Source: Candidatus Baldrarchaeota archaeon (lineage in GTDB: Archaea > Asgardarchaeota > Baldrarchaeia > Baldrarchaeales > DXJG01). From it: a stretch of 64,000 bases of DNA. The position numbers and the translations under genes are program-made. The notes below the pieces were generated by a model. That model was not told the origin of the DNA. It made no database searches and saw only the letters and a program-made list of their open reading frames with translations. Shown in pieces: positions 1 through 8,597 of this stretch (the first letter of the stretch is position 1; each line of letters opens with the position of its first letter). Where the stretch lies: assembly GCA_019056805.1 (NCBI GenBank), contig DXJG01000001.1, forward strand, positions 124,001 to 188,000, written 5' to 3'.

Positions 1-723
1 TAAATCATGCATAAATGTGGCAAAGGATAATTGCGAAATTCCAGCAACATCATCTTCTGTGGAAGACTCCTGGCTAAAAGCATCTTGGATTTTGCTTATA
101 AGGTCAAGGTCTTCACCAATATTCACAATAAGTTGATGTTGCGCAATCCTCGTAACTTTCGTTTTTCTAACATCAATGGTGGCAACGATTCGATTTTCTC
201 TACCCGTTTTTACTATTTCTCCTCTGGGAAAAACAGAATATCTACTAGCCTGTCTTAAATGGGTATCAGCAAGGTTTGCGCCCCAGAAAACTATAAAATC
301 TGCTTTATCAAGAATTTCCTCCAATTCTCCAATTCTTACTCCGTACTTTTCTAACAATGGGACTGTTAAATGGCAAATACTCGGACTTGTATCAAATGTT
401 CCACCAATCTTCTCGGCGAGAGCCAACCCTAGTTCAATGGTTTCATTAGTGCTATTTTCGAAACCATAAACTAGTACCTTTTCAGCTGAAGACAATATTT
501 CCACAGCTTTATCTATAGCGTCTTCTGTTGCCACACTACGTGTAATTCCATTTTCAAAAATCTTTGCTTCTAATAAACGAGTTGCTAGTACTTCTTTGAA
601 TCGTTTGGTACCGTGACTACATGATCCATACACTTTGCTAATGCTTCCATCAGATACATCAATAACTATGTCATCACATAAAAGCGAGCAACCTGTGCAT
701 GGAATATCGGTCAATTTTTTCAT
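1..723 (-). CDS. Second formylmethanofuran dehydrogenase subunit B-like protein (3' end cut by the window)
   Basis: The first 241 residues are visible and the gene runs off the left edge. It is a homologue of the FwdB/FmdB catalytic subunit, a molybdopterin/tungstopterin enzyme that reduces CO2 to formate for transfer to methanofuran. Cys9, Cys12, Cys16 and Cys35 match the [4Fe-4S] ligands of FwdB, and Cys117 aligns with the metal-ligating cysteine (Cys113) of the complete copy at 11476-12759. The flanking residues differ: the complete copy has CHGPT and this one has CHLTV. The ATG overlaps the TGA of the upstream Fe-S gene and AAGGTG lies just before it, so the two are co-transcribed. I infer a paralogue, not a duplicate of the main enzyme. 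Its substrate could differ. Confidence 0.85.
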   Translation of the reverse strand, partial: MKKLTDIPCTGCSLLCDDIVIDVSDGSISKVYGSCSHGTKRFKEVLATRLLEAKIFENGITRSVATEDAIDKAVEILSSAEKVLVYGFENSTNETIELGLALAEKIGGTFDTSPSICHLTVPLLEKYGVRIGELEEILDKADFIVFWGANLADTHLRQASRYSVFPRGEIVKTGRENRIVATIDVRKTKVTRIAQHQLIVNIGEDLDLISKIQDAFSQESSTEDDVAGISQLSFATFMHDL

Positions 724-1199
724 GCAATCACCTTAATAGCTTCACTATAACAAACTATTTCACAAATATTACAATTTAACCTATGTGGAGGGTTTCTTCT
801 ACATTTATCTAGATTTAACATCTTTATTTTTCCATCTTCCACAGTAAAAACAACATCTGTGGTTCTAGGGTTAATTCCCTTTGCGACTGCTGGTTCTATA
901 GCAACATTAGCTGGACAGGCAATTACACAATTACCACAACCTATACACTTGTCTTCATCGATTTGGATAAGTGTTTGCATAGCAGATAAAAGAGGAGCTA
1001 TTAATTCCTGTAGTTGTTTAAGGTTCTCAGCGTATTTGGGGTCGTTAAAAAGAGGAGTGCATTGCTCGAGAGTTACCTCTCTTTGTAAGAGTTTTATAGC
1101 GAATGACATGCAGGTATGGCCGCATAATTTGCAATTTGTTTTAGGAAGAAGCTTATAGATTTGAAGCGGTGTAAGTCTTGTTGACAACTTATTTTTCAC
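720..1199 (-). CDS. Fe-S protein with CFeSP-like cysteine domain and ferredoxin domain
   Basis: A 159-residue protein starting at GTG with AAAGGT about 8 nt upstream. Residues 10-50 (IYKLLPKTNCKLCGHTC) resemble the 4Fe-4S domain of the corrinoid iron-sulfur protein large subunit (AcsC/CdhE type), which binds a low-potential cluster. Residues 80-100 hold a CxxCxxCxxxCP ferredoxin motif (DKCIGCGNCVIACP), and four more cysteines follow near the C terminus (CRRN...CNICEIVC). It overlaps the fwdB-like gene by 4 bp and probably delivers electrons to that enzyme. No catalytic domain is visible. The functional pairing is inferred from gene order. Confidence 0.7.
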   Translation of the reverse strand: MKNKLSTRLTPLQIYKLLPKTNCKLCGHTCMSFAIKLLQREVTLEQCTPLFNDPKYAENLKQLQELIAPLLSAMQTLIQIDEDKCIGCGNCVIACPANVAIEPAVAKGINPRTTDVVFTVEDGKIKMLNLDKCRRNPPHRLNCNICEIVCYSEAIKVIA

Positions 1200-1312
1200 C
1201 CCATCTGACCTTTAATTCATCACAATCTTCCATGAAAGTATGTGATTTTCTTTAATTTCTTTTAAGGATATCATATTTCAAAGGTCTTTCATATCTCATC
1301 GGAATATTCCTA

Positions 1313-1663
1313 TTAAGTAACTTGTTTTCCATACATTTTCCAAAGTTCTCTCATTATGAAGTCTCCTTTAGATTTAACCTCTTCCCACGCTTCCTCTATT
1401 TCTAAACTATATACGTTTTTTTGTAAACATTCGTTATATTTTTCTATGAATTTTATCACAGCTTTCACTACTGGTTGCTGTAAAATTTCTAGTTTTTCTT
1501 TGCCTACATCTATACTACTTATCAAAGCTCCCTCAATGTACTTTTTATTACCAAGAATATCCATCAACACAAGTTTTCCTTCTTCATAGTAGACTCTGAC
1601 TATATCTTCTGCTACTTTGCTTTCCCGGTCTCGGTCTTTTATAAAAACTTTAAATTCACACAT
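1313..1663 (-). CDS. CooT-like small protein
   Basis: About 116 residues beginning MCEFKVF, the typical start of CooT-family proteins, which are short beta-rich proteins linked to nickel handling for CO dehydrogenase. A GTG nine bases further upstream could also start the frame, but GGTGG lies 5 nt before the ATG at 1663, so I choose the ATG. The first 65 residues fit the family. The remaining ~50 residues (a helical tail ending WKMYGKQVT) are longer than classical CooT. A role in nickel insertion is possible given the C1 genes nearby, but no CO dehydrogenase gene is present in the window. Confidence 0.6.
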   Translation of the reverse strand: MCEFKVFIKDRDRESKVAEDIVRVYYEEGKLVLMDILGNKKYIEGALISSIDVGKEKLEILQQPVVKAVIKFIEKYNECLQKNVYSLEIEEAWEEVKSKGDFIMRELWKMYGKQVT

Positions 1664-1881
1664 TTTTTCCACCAGTTTTCAAACAATCTTGAGACTTATA
1701 AATGTAAATAGTTTAATTAGTATTGGAAGCGGGCTGATTTATAAGAGGAATTAGATATTATGAAACATTCTACAAATTTTTAAGTTTTGTTTTAGGAAAC
1801 CCTAAAAATTAAACAAATCAACAATGATTGTTGACATTGCTAACAACTAATAAAAGGGGTTTGGAAATTCGCAAAAAATAC

Positions 1882-2727
1882 ATGGTAATCACAATCAAAA
1901 CGAAGTATTGGAAGCCTGGTACAAACTACATAGGTGTGATAGTGGATGTTCTAAAGGACAAAATTCGAAATGGCGATATAATTGTATTATCCGAGAAAGC
2001 ATTATCCACAGCTATGGGAAATCTCGTTGACGAATCTAAAGTAAAACCAAGTTCTCTGGCAAAATTTCTCGCTAATTTTTGGAATAGAATAATTTGGGGC
2101 TACATACTAGGGACACTCTGCCATCTTAAACCTGAAACAATCATCAAGCTACGAAACTACCCAGTTCGATACGGTGCAGCTCACAAACAATTAGCATTGT
2201 TTTACGGCGGATTCTTTCAAGCATTAAGACATTATTCTGAAGGAGGCATCGATGTTAGCAATATACCCTACACCTATGCATGCCTACCTTTAAAAAACCC
2301 TATAGACATTGCAAAAAGAATCTTAAAGGCCATAACACATGCTACTAGGAAAAAAGTAACAGTTATGATCGTTGATGGTGACAGTACCTTCTCTTTTAGA
2401 AATATTCACTTAGCTCCAAGAAAAGTTCCTGTTAAAGGACTTATACACTTCGGTGGATTCCTAACGTTTGTTATAGGTAGGTTCTTTAAAATGAAGAAAA
2501 CAGCCACCCCCATAGCTATTGTAGGTCGTCCATTACACATAAATGACGCCTTAGAAATAGCCGAACTAGCAGATAAAGCCAGGGGTCATGGAGCAGGCAT
2601 GACAGCCTGGGACATGGCAAAAAGATTTAAAGTCGGATTAACTCAAGTAACATGGGAAATGCTTAATAAAATAAAACATAAACCGATAACGATAATTAGA
2701 AGAATAAATCATGTCGTGGTGACTTGA
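1882..2727 (+). CDS. CofE-like F420-0:gamma-glutamyl ligase family protein
   Basis: Around 282-287 residues. The N-terminal part (IKTKYWKPGTNYIGVIV, then GDIIVLSEKALSTAMGN) matches the fold of CofE, which adds glutamates to coenzyme F420-0. The middle has VMIVDGDSTF and the C-terminal part a GHGAGMTAWD segment. It may glutamylate F420 or a related pterin, which would suit the F420-dependent Mtd and Mer encoded nearby, but it is diverged from classical CofE and could have another substrate. The ATG at 1882 lies 22 nt after the only Shine-Dalgarno motif (AAAAGGGG, 1852-1859). An in-frame ATT at 1867 has ideal 7-nt spacing and may be the true start. Confidence 0.6.
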   Translation: MVITIKTKYWKPGTNYIGVIVDVLKDKIRNGDIIVLSEKALSTAMGNLVDESKVKPSSLAKFLANFWNRIIWGYILGTLCHLKPETIIKLRNYPVRYGAAHKQLALFYGGFFQALRHYSEGGIDVSNIPYTYACLPLKNPIDIAKRILKAITHATRKKVTVMIVDGDSTFSFRNIHLAPRKVPVKGLIHFGGFLTFVIGRFFKMKKTATPIAIVGRPLHINDALEIAELADKARGHGAGMTAWDMAKRFKVGLTQVTWEMLNKIKHKPITIIRRINHVVVT

Positions 2728-2775
2728 AAAATTTTAAAATTAAGAAGGATATAAGTACAAGAGGAGGGATACAGC

Positions 2776-3672
2776 TTGTTATATATTGGTGATGTAGAAA
2801 TTGAAGACACCTTTGCTGAAATGTTTCCTATGTGGGCTTCTAGGATACTTATAACAGCCGACAATGAGAAATGGGCGTTGACTGCGGCTCAAGCGGCAAC
2901 AGGATTTGGAACTTCCATAATAATGTCTCCTGCAGAGGCCGGTATAGAGAGGCTTGTTTCACCTAATGAAACACCAGATGGGAGAGTTGGAGCTATAATT
3001 CAAATATATCACCGAACGAGATTGGAACTTAAAATTCAAATGATATTTAGAATAGGTCAATGTGTTCTTACATGTCCAACTACGGCAGCTTTTGATGCTC
3101 TGCCGGAGGCAAAACGCAAGGTGAAAATTGGTCCAGCTCTAAGAAAATTTGGAGATGGGTTTGAAGTAAGAGATAAATTAAACGGTAGAGACATTTGGCG
3201 AATACCCGTCATGGAAGGTGAATTTATTATTGAGAACCTTTTTGGAGTTAAACCAGCAATTGCTGGTGGAAACTTTCTCATCTTAGCTAAAGATAAGGCA
3301 ACGGGTCTTAAAGCAGCTGAAGAAGCTGTTGAAGCGATTAAAAAGAGCAAAGCAAAAGTAGTACTTACATTTCCAGGAGGAATTTGTAGATCAGGATCAA
3401 AAGTTGGATCACTTAAATACAAATTACCAGCATCGACAAATCATCTATTCTGTCCAACATTAAAGGATAAAGTGCCAGAAACAGCATTACCAAAGGATGT
3501 TAATAGCGTATATGAACTAGTTATAAACGGCTTAACAGTAGAAGACATCAAAGAAGCCATGGCAGTCGGAGTAAAAGCTGCTGCAAGTGTCGAAGGAGTT
3601 AAGAAAATTACAGCAGCAAACTATGGAGGAAAACTTGGACCATACAAAATATACCTAAAAGACATCATTTAA
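2776..3672 (+). CDS. ftr: Formylmethanofuran:tetrahydromethanopterin formyltransferase
   Basis: A 298-residue protein, the usual length of Ftr. It moves the formyl group from formylmethanofuran to H4MPT, the second step of archaeal CO2 reduction. Family signatures include the N-terminal IEDTFAEMFPMWA, GFGTSIIMSPAEAGIER and the C-terminal segment with GGKLGPYKI. The start is TTG, with a strong GAGGAGG at 2761-2767. It stands alone downstream of the CofE-like gene, about 8 kb from the fwd operon that makes its substrate. Identification is secure from sequence. Confidence 0.95.
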   Translation: MLYIGDVEIEDTFAEMFPMWASRILITADNEKWALTAAQAATGFGTSIIMSPAEAGIERLVSPNETPDGRVGAIIQIYHRTRLELKIQMIFRIGQCVLTCPTTAAFDALPEAKRKVKIGPALRKFGDGFEVRDKLNGRDIWRIPVMEGEFIIENLFGVKPAIAGGNFLILAKDKATGLKAAEEAVEAIKKSKAKVVLTFPGGICRSGSKVGSLKYKLPASTNHLFCPTLKDKVPETALPKDVNSVYELVINGLTVEDIKEAMAVGVKAAASVEGVKKITAANYGGKLGPYKIYLKDII

Positions 3673-3680
3673 ATCATGTC

Positions 3681-4736
3681 TCAGCTATCTAACAACCTCA
3701 AATAATCTGAACCATTAGCTTCAGGAGAGCCTATAAGTATTCGATAGTAGCTAGTTCCCACAGTCCTATTAATAATATTCTCCAATTTTCCCCTTACTTC
3801 AATTTTTTCTCCCTCTCTAGCTATATCACTATAAAGCCCCTCGTAAGAAACAACTTCCTTTATGTTACCATTAATTTTTGGGCCTTCCACAATTTTTACT
3901 TGACTAATCTCGTATATTGCTGGGTTAAATATCGAATTTTCTGCATTTACAACAGTAGCTCTAACTTTTACTATACCAACCGGCCGAAACACGAAATCAT
4001 CATATGAACTGGAAATTTCTTCTTCCACCTTTACTGGGTGTATAGAAAACAAAGTCCCATCAAAAATTCCTCGATTCCACTTTCTTTCACATATCTTTCT
4101 TGCATCATCTAATTCAAGACGATAAAGACTGGATACTTTAACACACCATTCCTTAAATTCAACTTTCGAAAATTTTCTTACATTAGAGGCAGAATCTCGA
4201 TAAAGATTTAACAACGTCTCCTTAACCTTGTAACTGTTGTCTTTTCCGTAAATTATTAAGTCTATGTCAGAGAATTCCACTCTATGAATATTAATAAGAA
4301 TCGACCCTGTAATCCCGAAAGAATTCAAAGGAACATTACTTTCCTTTGAAATCAACTTAACTAGTTTTATAACCTTTGATTCAAGTTCATCCTGCGCAGA
4401 ATTTTCTAAAATTTCTCTTAATCTTTCCTCAGGTTTAAAATGCTTTTCGATATAATCAGTCGGTACAAAAGACATCATTATATTCAGATTTTTATCCTTA
4501 TACAAATATTGCGGATACTTTTCCTTCAACAGGCTGAAAGTTTCCTTGAGCGAAGGTATTGTATAATGTCTTAATACACGTTTAAATTTCTCAACTCCAC
4601 GACCCCAAGAACCAGTTTCATCTGGTACATACTTTAAATATGCAATAATCTTGTCGTTAGGATGAATGTTGCCAACAACTACAAAAAATAAACCATCTTT
4701 AGTCAATAAATAATCTCTATCTCTAAATCCTCTCAT
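3681..4736 (-). CDS. Predicted nucleotidyltransferase, paralogue 1 (archaeal)
   Basis: A 351-residue protein. Around residue 170 it has a polymerase-beta-type nucleotidyltransferase motif: GSILINIHRVEFSDIDLIIYG, that is GS then a spacer then SDIDL. The N-terminal ~100 residues (NIHPNDKIIAYLKYVPDE) and C-terminal ~100 residues are shared with the next gene and are not typical of tRNA-modifying enzymes. The C-terminal part looks beta-rich, and I infer an OB-like or PUA-like fold. The ATG shares one base with the stop codon of the upstream paralogue (TAATG), so translation is coupled. The substrate is unknown. Confidence 0.7.
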   Translation of the reverse strand: MRGFRDRDYLLTKDGLFFVVVGNIHPNDKIIAYLKYVPDETGSWGRGVEKFKRVLRHYTIPSLKETFSLLKEKYPQYLYKDKNLNIMMSFVPTDYIEKHFKPEERLREILENSAQDELESKVIKLVKLISKESNVPLNSFGITGSILINIHRVEFSDIDLIIYGKDNSYKVKETLLNLYRDSASNVRKFSKVEFKEWCVKVSSLYRLELDDARKICERKWNRGIFDGTLFSIHPVKVEEEISSSYDDFVFRPVGIVKVRATVVNAENSIFNPAIYEISQVKIVEGPKINGNIKEVVSYEGLYSDIAREGEKIEVRGKLENIINRTVGTSYYRILIGSPEANGSDYLRLLDS

Positions 4737-5767
4737 TATTCATCCTCCACCACAACCATGAAGTCCTTGGGATTTCCACCGATAATCAACCTATAATAAT
4801 AAAAATCATTTGATTGAAGGACTTTCTCGATAGTTCCTTGAACAACAACCTTTTCGCCTACACGAGCTTGTTCGCAAAATCTACCTCTAAAAGACACAAT
4901 TTCCTTTAGTGGGGCAACAGGATTTCCCTGTAAAAAAACAATACTATCTATAAGATATCTACATGGCGTAAAGATAGCTTCCTCATCATTGGTAATCCGT
5001 GCTTTTATCTTTGCCCTTCCTATAGGAACATAAATCTTTTCACCATACTTCTCTGTAATTTCACTCCAATCCTTAACAAATCTAATAAAATAATCTCTTC
5101 CTTTAAATTCTCCCTGCATAACTTTTCTTATTTCTGTTTTAATGAACTGTTCAAAAGAAACCTCAGTATCCCTGGCCCTAAATTTGTAAAGTTTTTTTAA
5201 ACCATTTTCATCGTAACTTTTAATGGGAGTTTCGGAAGAAACAAGCCACCTTAAAGCTTCATAGATCCTTACACAATTTGCGGTCCCGTAGACGACTACG
5301 TCTATATCCGAGTTTTCGTCATGTAAGTCTACAAGAATAGAACCTGAGATTCCAATTTTCTCCCAAGAAATTCCAGATTTTTCCTTCAACAGTTTGATAA
5401 ATTCGAAAGCATCTTTTTCTATCCCGGTGAGATTTTCGGAACGGTGTTTCATCTCGTGTAACTTTTTCTCAGGTTTATAATGCTTATATATACTTTCGGT
5501 AGGTACACCTTCTAATAACTGGTTAAAAACAGGGTCAAAGTAAAGATATTTAGGATAATTTTCTAATAAATACTTATTTCTTTCATGAAGAGAATAAATT
5601 TTCCTATAAAATCGTTTTCCTCTTTTTCTTTTTCCTTTCTCGTCTGGAGTATAACGAACATATGCTATTACACGATCTGGAGGATGAATTAAACCCTTTA
5701 CATCAAATATTAATCCCTCAAAGCTTTCGACAAAGTCTCCTTCACGTGCCTTCACTGTTTTTCTCAT
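4736..5767 (-). CDS. Predicted nucleotidyltransferase, paralogue 2 (archaeal)
   Basis: A 343-residue tandem paralogue of the downstream gene, with the same layout: an N-terminal domain (GLIHPPDRVIAYVRYTPDE), a helical stretch, the nucleotidyltransferase motif GSILVDLHDENSDIDVVVYG near residue 145, and a C-terminal beta-rich domain containing a conserved IGRAKIKARITNDEEAIF segment. The pair may form a heterodimer. Both retain the acidic SDID residues expected to bind metal, so neither is an obvious pseudoenzyme. The function is not known. Confidence 0.7.
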   Translation of the reverse strand: MRKTVKAREGDFVESFEGLIFDVKGLIHPPDRVIAYVRYTPDEKGKRKRGKRFYRKIYSLHERNKYLLENYPKYLYFDPVFNQLLEGVPTESIYKHYKPEKKLHEMKHRSENLTGIEKDAFEFIKLLKEKSGISWEKIGISGSILVDLHDENSDIDVVVYGTANCVRIYEALRWLVSSETPIKSYDENGLKKLYKFRARDTEVSFEQFIKTEIRKVMQGEFKGRDYFIRFVKDWSEITEKYGEKIYVPIGRAKIKARITNDEEAIFTPCRYLIDSIVFLQGNPVAPLKEIVSFRGRFCEQARVGEKVVVQGTIEKVLQSNDFYYYRLIIGGNPKDFMVVVEDE

Positions 5768-5967
5768 GCCTTAGAACGCACCTATAAGTATGTGTATAAA
5801 AGTTGCGAGTCCTAAGTCTACTTAATCTTTGTGTTTTTAGTGATTTCATAAATAGCTCATAGATATCAGTAACTTAGATTTTCATCGAACTTAATGTTTC
5901 GTCGCTGCGATGTTATTTAAATTTAAATTATAATTTATAAAAAAATAAACGGTCTTGATGACGGGAC

Positions 5968-6702
5968 TTACGATCTGGGAAGAGGCCATCCGAGGTTTTT
6001 TAATGCTTCAACTAACGACATAGCTATTATTGCCGCAAATATTGCTTGGAACAACCGTATTATTGGATATACTAAGGGGCTAACAACAAATAGATATCTT
6101 ACAGTGTCGATTGTTAATCCAAAGATCCCGTTATAAACAATAGGAATAGCAAATATAACACATCCAAGTGCACTGTCGGCCTGATTTCCAATAAATGCCA
6201 AGAAGAAGTAGAAAACGAAGCTCCATACATGGGACAATTCATATTTTTTCATGAGATAAATTGTCGGGAAAATCATTAATAATGCGATTACTTTATCCCA
6301 GATGACAAGTGCTGCAACGTAATAGTACTGTATAATCGGTTGACTTGGAGGAAGAAATATGAAAGCTGCAATCACGGCTGCCATAACAGCAAATCCCTTT
6401 TTCCATTGACCCGTATAAACAAGACCAACAATAAATGCATTAATAGCTGGATTAAATAAAAACGGCATACCAAAGGGACTCCCCGAGCCAGGAGGCAGAA
6501 GCCATGCTAGAATAGCGCCCAAAAGAGCAGCCAAGGCACCAAGATATGGACCAAGAATAATGCCAAAAACTGAGGCCATAGCGGCTTCAAGTTGTATTGT
6601 TAACGTTGGTAAGCCTATGATAGGTAAACCAGGTAAAAGCGAGAAAATAGCATAGAGTGCAGCGAAAGATGCGGTTAGAGCAGTTTCTTTTGATGATACC
6701 AT
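5968..6702 (-). CDS. ECF-type transporter S-component-like membrane protein
   Basis: A 244-residue, strongly hydrophobic protein with about six or seven membrane segments. The N-terminal stretch (ALTASFAALYAIFSLLPG) and a following glycine-rich segment (FGIILGPYLGALAALLGA) resemble substrate-binding S components of energy-coupling-factor vitamin transporters. No ATPase or T component lies next to it, so a shared ECF module elsewhere would be needed. The substrate cannot be read from sequence. GGTGA sits 5 nt before the ATG. A palindrome overlaps the likely transcription start, so a repressor probably controls it. Confidence 0.6.
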   Translation of the reverse strand: MVSSKETALTASFAALYAIFSLLPGLPIIGLPTLTIQLEAAMASVFGIILGPYLGALAALLGAILAWLLPPGSGSPFGMPFLFNPAINAFIVGLVYTGQWKKGFAVMAAVIAAFIFLPPSQPIIQYYYVAALVIWDKVIALLMIFPTIYLMKKYELSHVWSFVFYFFLAFIGNQADSALGCVIFAIPIVYNGIFGLTIDTVRYLFVVSPLVYPIIRLFQAIFAAIIAMSLVEALKNLGWPLPRS

Positions 6703-6726
6703 ATTATCACCATCTTGTGTAATTTA

Positions 6727-6742
6727 CTACATAAGTATGTAG
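6727..6742. promoter_or_regulatory. Operator-like perfect inverted repeat upstream of the ECF-type gene
   Basis: CTACATA-AG-TATGTAG is a 7-bp perfect inverted repeat around a 2-nt centre. On the minus strand a TATA-like element (6760-6769, ATATAAATAC on the plus strand) lies about 25 nt upstream of it. The palindrome therefore covers the predicted transcription start of the transporter gene, a standard place for archaeal repressors to bind. The regulator is not identified. Confidence 0.5.
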
Positions 6743-7105
6743 AGATTTACAGAACACTCATATAAATACTTTGTGCACAACTAAAGAATCCCTAATTACA
6801 ATAAGACTAATTTAGCAGAACTAGTTGATTTAAAGAGACAGTATCTAATAAGAGATAGGAAACAAGTTGTATTTCCATGAGTTTTGTTATTTTAAATCCG
6901 AAGTAAATTAAAATTTCTATTTTTCAATTTTAATCGAGTTTCAAAGAAAAGTCAAGGCTCAACCATCATTTTTCTTACACAAAACCGGAAATAGACATAA
7001 TGCTAAAATGCACTTTTCAAAGCTTTTAGTATAGTGGTGTTTCCCAAGTTTTAATAAGTCTATTTTAATTCAAATATTGTTGACATTTTATGGAGAGTGT
7101 TGCTC
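6743..7105. other. Intergenic region between divergent transporter and kinase genes
   Basis: About 360 bp of AT-rich sequence without a convincing gene. It carries the minus-strand TATA element at 6760-6769 for the transporter gene. The plus-strand promoter of the kinase gene must lie near 7020-7075, but I see no single outstanding TATA box. No tRNA, repeat or conserved riboswitch could be recognised. Confidence 0.4.
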
Positions 7106-8530
7106 ATGGAAGAATTATGGCCTTGGATTCTCCCTCTACCAAAGAAAACCAAAGAACAGTATGAGATCTTGTTATCAGTTTTCAAATCCAAGGTTTCACT
7201 AGATATTCTACTTAATATGGATATCAATAAGAAAAACTATCAAAAAGAACTAGTGGAGAAAATTCCTCATTCTAACAAATCAATAATAAATGCATTGAAA
7301 AAATTTGTTCGCGCAGGAATATTGGAACAAAAAACCGAGAAAATTAAAGTAAAAGATAAAGAAGTCTGGGTAAAATATTATACACTTACTTTTTTAGGCA
7401 AATATCTTAAATTGCTTTTAACACCTATAGATAAACTATCTTCTAAGGATGTAAAGGAAACAGTTAAAGAACTTTTTTATTTTTATGCTAAAAGCATAGC
7501 AAAACTATGCTTTGACTTTAATATAAGCCATGAAGTTTTTCATAACATTCTAAATAAATTATATCTGACCGAAGTTGTAAAAAGAGTTAGAGAATCAAGG
7601 AAAAGTGTTAAAGTAGTCGTATTTGGATCAACCGCAATTGACATAATAATACCCACCAGTAATGCCCCGATTGGACACGATCAAACCGTAACCATACGGG
7701 GATACATAAGTGATGTTGGTGGTTCAGCTACCAATGTAGCTATAGCACTTAGTAGACTAGGTGTTCCAACAGCGTTTTCTGGGAAGATTGGTGGAGACTA
7801 CGGAGGAAGAATTGCTGTTGAAAGAATGTTAGATGAAAACGTGGATATCTCATCTATTGTAATCGGCGAAGAACTTCAAACTCCACAATCAATAGTACTC
7901 GTGGGTAAAAATGGTGTAAAGAAGATACTTGTTCTCTTAGGGAATAATCCAGCTTTATCACTGTCATCCCCAGCAGAGGTGGACTGGTCCTTGGTAAATA
8001 GTTGTGAAATTGTCTATATTGGTGAGGTATTTGTAGAAGTAGCTTCTGCAATAGCTTCTTATGCGAAAAGCATGGGAAAATGGATAGTGTATAGACCTAT
8101 AACACCGTTCATAAAAATGGGATTTAAAAAATTAGAACCAATAATTAGAAGTTCAAATACCATAATTTTAAATGAAATCAACTGGAATGGATTAAAAAGA
8201 TCAACACCCGATGTAAATGCCCCCGCAGACCTATTAAATTTAGGTCCCGAGGAAGTTATCATAACAAAATCTAACAAAGGTGTAGAAGTTCATACGAAAG
8301 ATGAAATTTTTGAATTTCCTTCCTTTAAAGTCAAGGTTGTAGATACAACGGGAGCAGGAGATGCTTTCGCTGCTGGTTATATTAAAGCTCGGTTAGATGG
8401 AAAATCTTTACGAGAAGCTGTAAAATACGCATTAGCAGTTGCAGCATTGACAACCACAAAACTTGGAGTAAGAGTAGTTCTCCCAAAGGTTGAGGAAGTT
8501 GAAGAATTCATCAAAAAAGCTACATTTTAA
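7106..8530 (+). CDS. Winged-helix domain fused to a PfkB/ribokinase-family sugar kinase
   Basis: 474 residues from the ATG at 7106, chosen because GGAGAG (7092-7097) gives 8-nt spacing, whereas the upstream GTG at 7097 overlaps that motif. Residues ~1-165 form a helical region with a winged-helix-like pattern (QKELVEKIPHSNKSIINALK, then YYTLTFLGKYL). Residues ~170-470 are a PfkB kinase with GGSATNVAIALSRLG near the substrate site and the DTTGAGDAFAAGY signature carrying the catalytic aspartate. The substrate could be a sugar or nucleoside. A DNA-binding domain joined to a sugar kinase suggests a regulator that senses its own substrate, comparable in idea to ROK repressors, but this is inference. 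Confidence 0.8.
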   Translation: MEELWPWILPLPKKTKEQYEILLSVFKSKVSLDILLNMDINKKNYQKELVEKIPHSNKSIINALKKFVRAGILEQKTEKIKVKDKEVWVKYYTLTFLGKYLKLLLTPIDKLSSKDVKETVKELFYFYAKSIAKLCFDFNISHEVFHNILNKLYLTEVVKRVRESRKSVKVVVFGSTAIDIIIPTSNAPIGHDQTVTIRGYISDVGGSATNVAIALSRLGVPTAFSGKIGGDYGGRIAVERMLDENVDISSIVIGEELQTPQSIVLVGKNGVKKILVLLGNNPALSLSSPAEVDWSLVNSCEIVYIGEVFVEVASAIASYAKSMGKWIVYRPITPFIKMGFKKLEPIIRSSNTIILNEINWNGLKRSTPDVNAPADLLNLGPEEVIITKSNKGVEVHTKDEIFEFPSFKVKVVDTTGAGDAFAAGYIKARLDGKSLREAVKYALAVAALTTTKLGVRVVLPKVEEVEEFIKKATF

Positions 8531-8597
8531 TGCTCACTAAGTTTTACATTCAATAATAGTTAACAATAAAAATAAAATAAATTTTGAGAGTTCAAAA

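Noticed and set aside
31..469. Plus-strand open frames of 75 and 97 codons at the left edge
   Set aside because: They are opposite to the fwdB-like gene, which has clear cofactor motifs and a coupled start.
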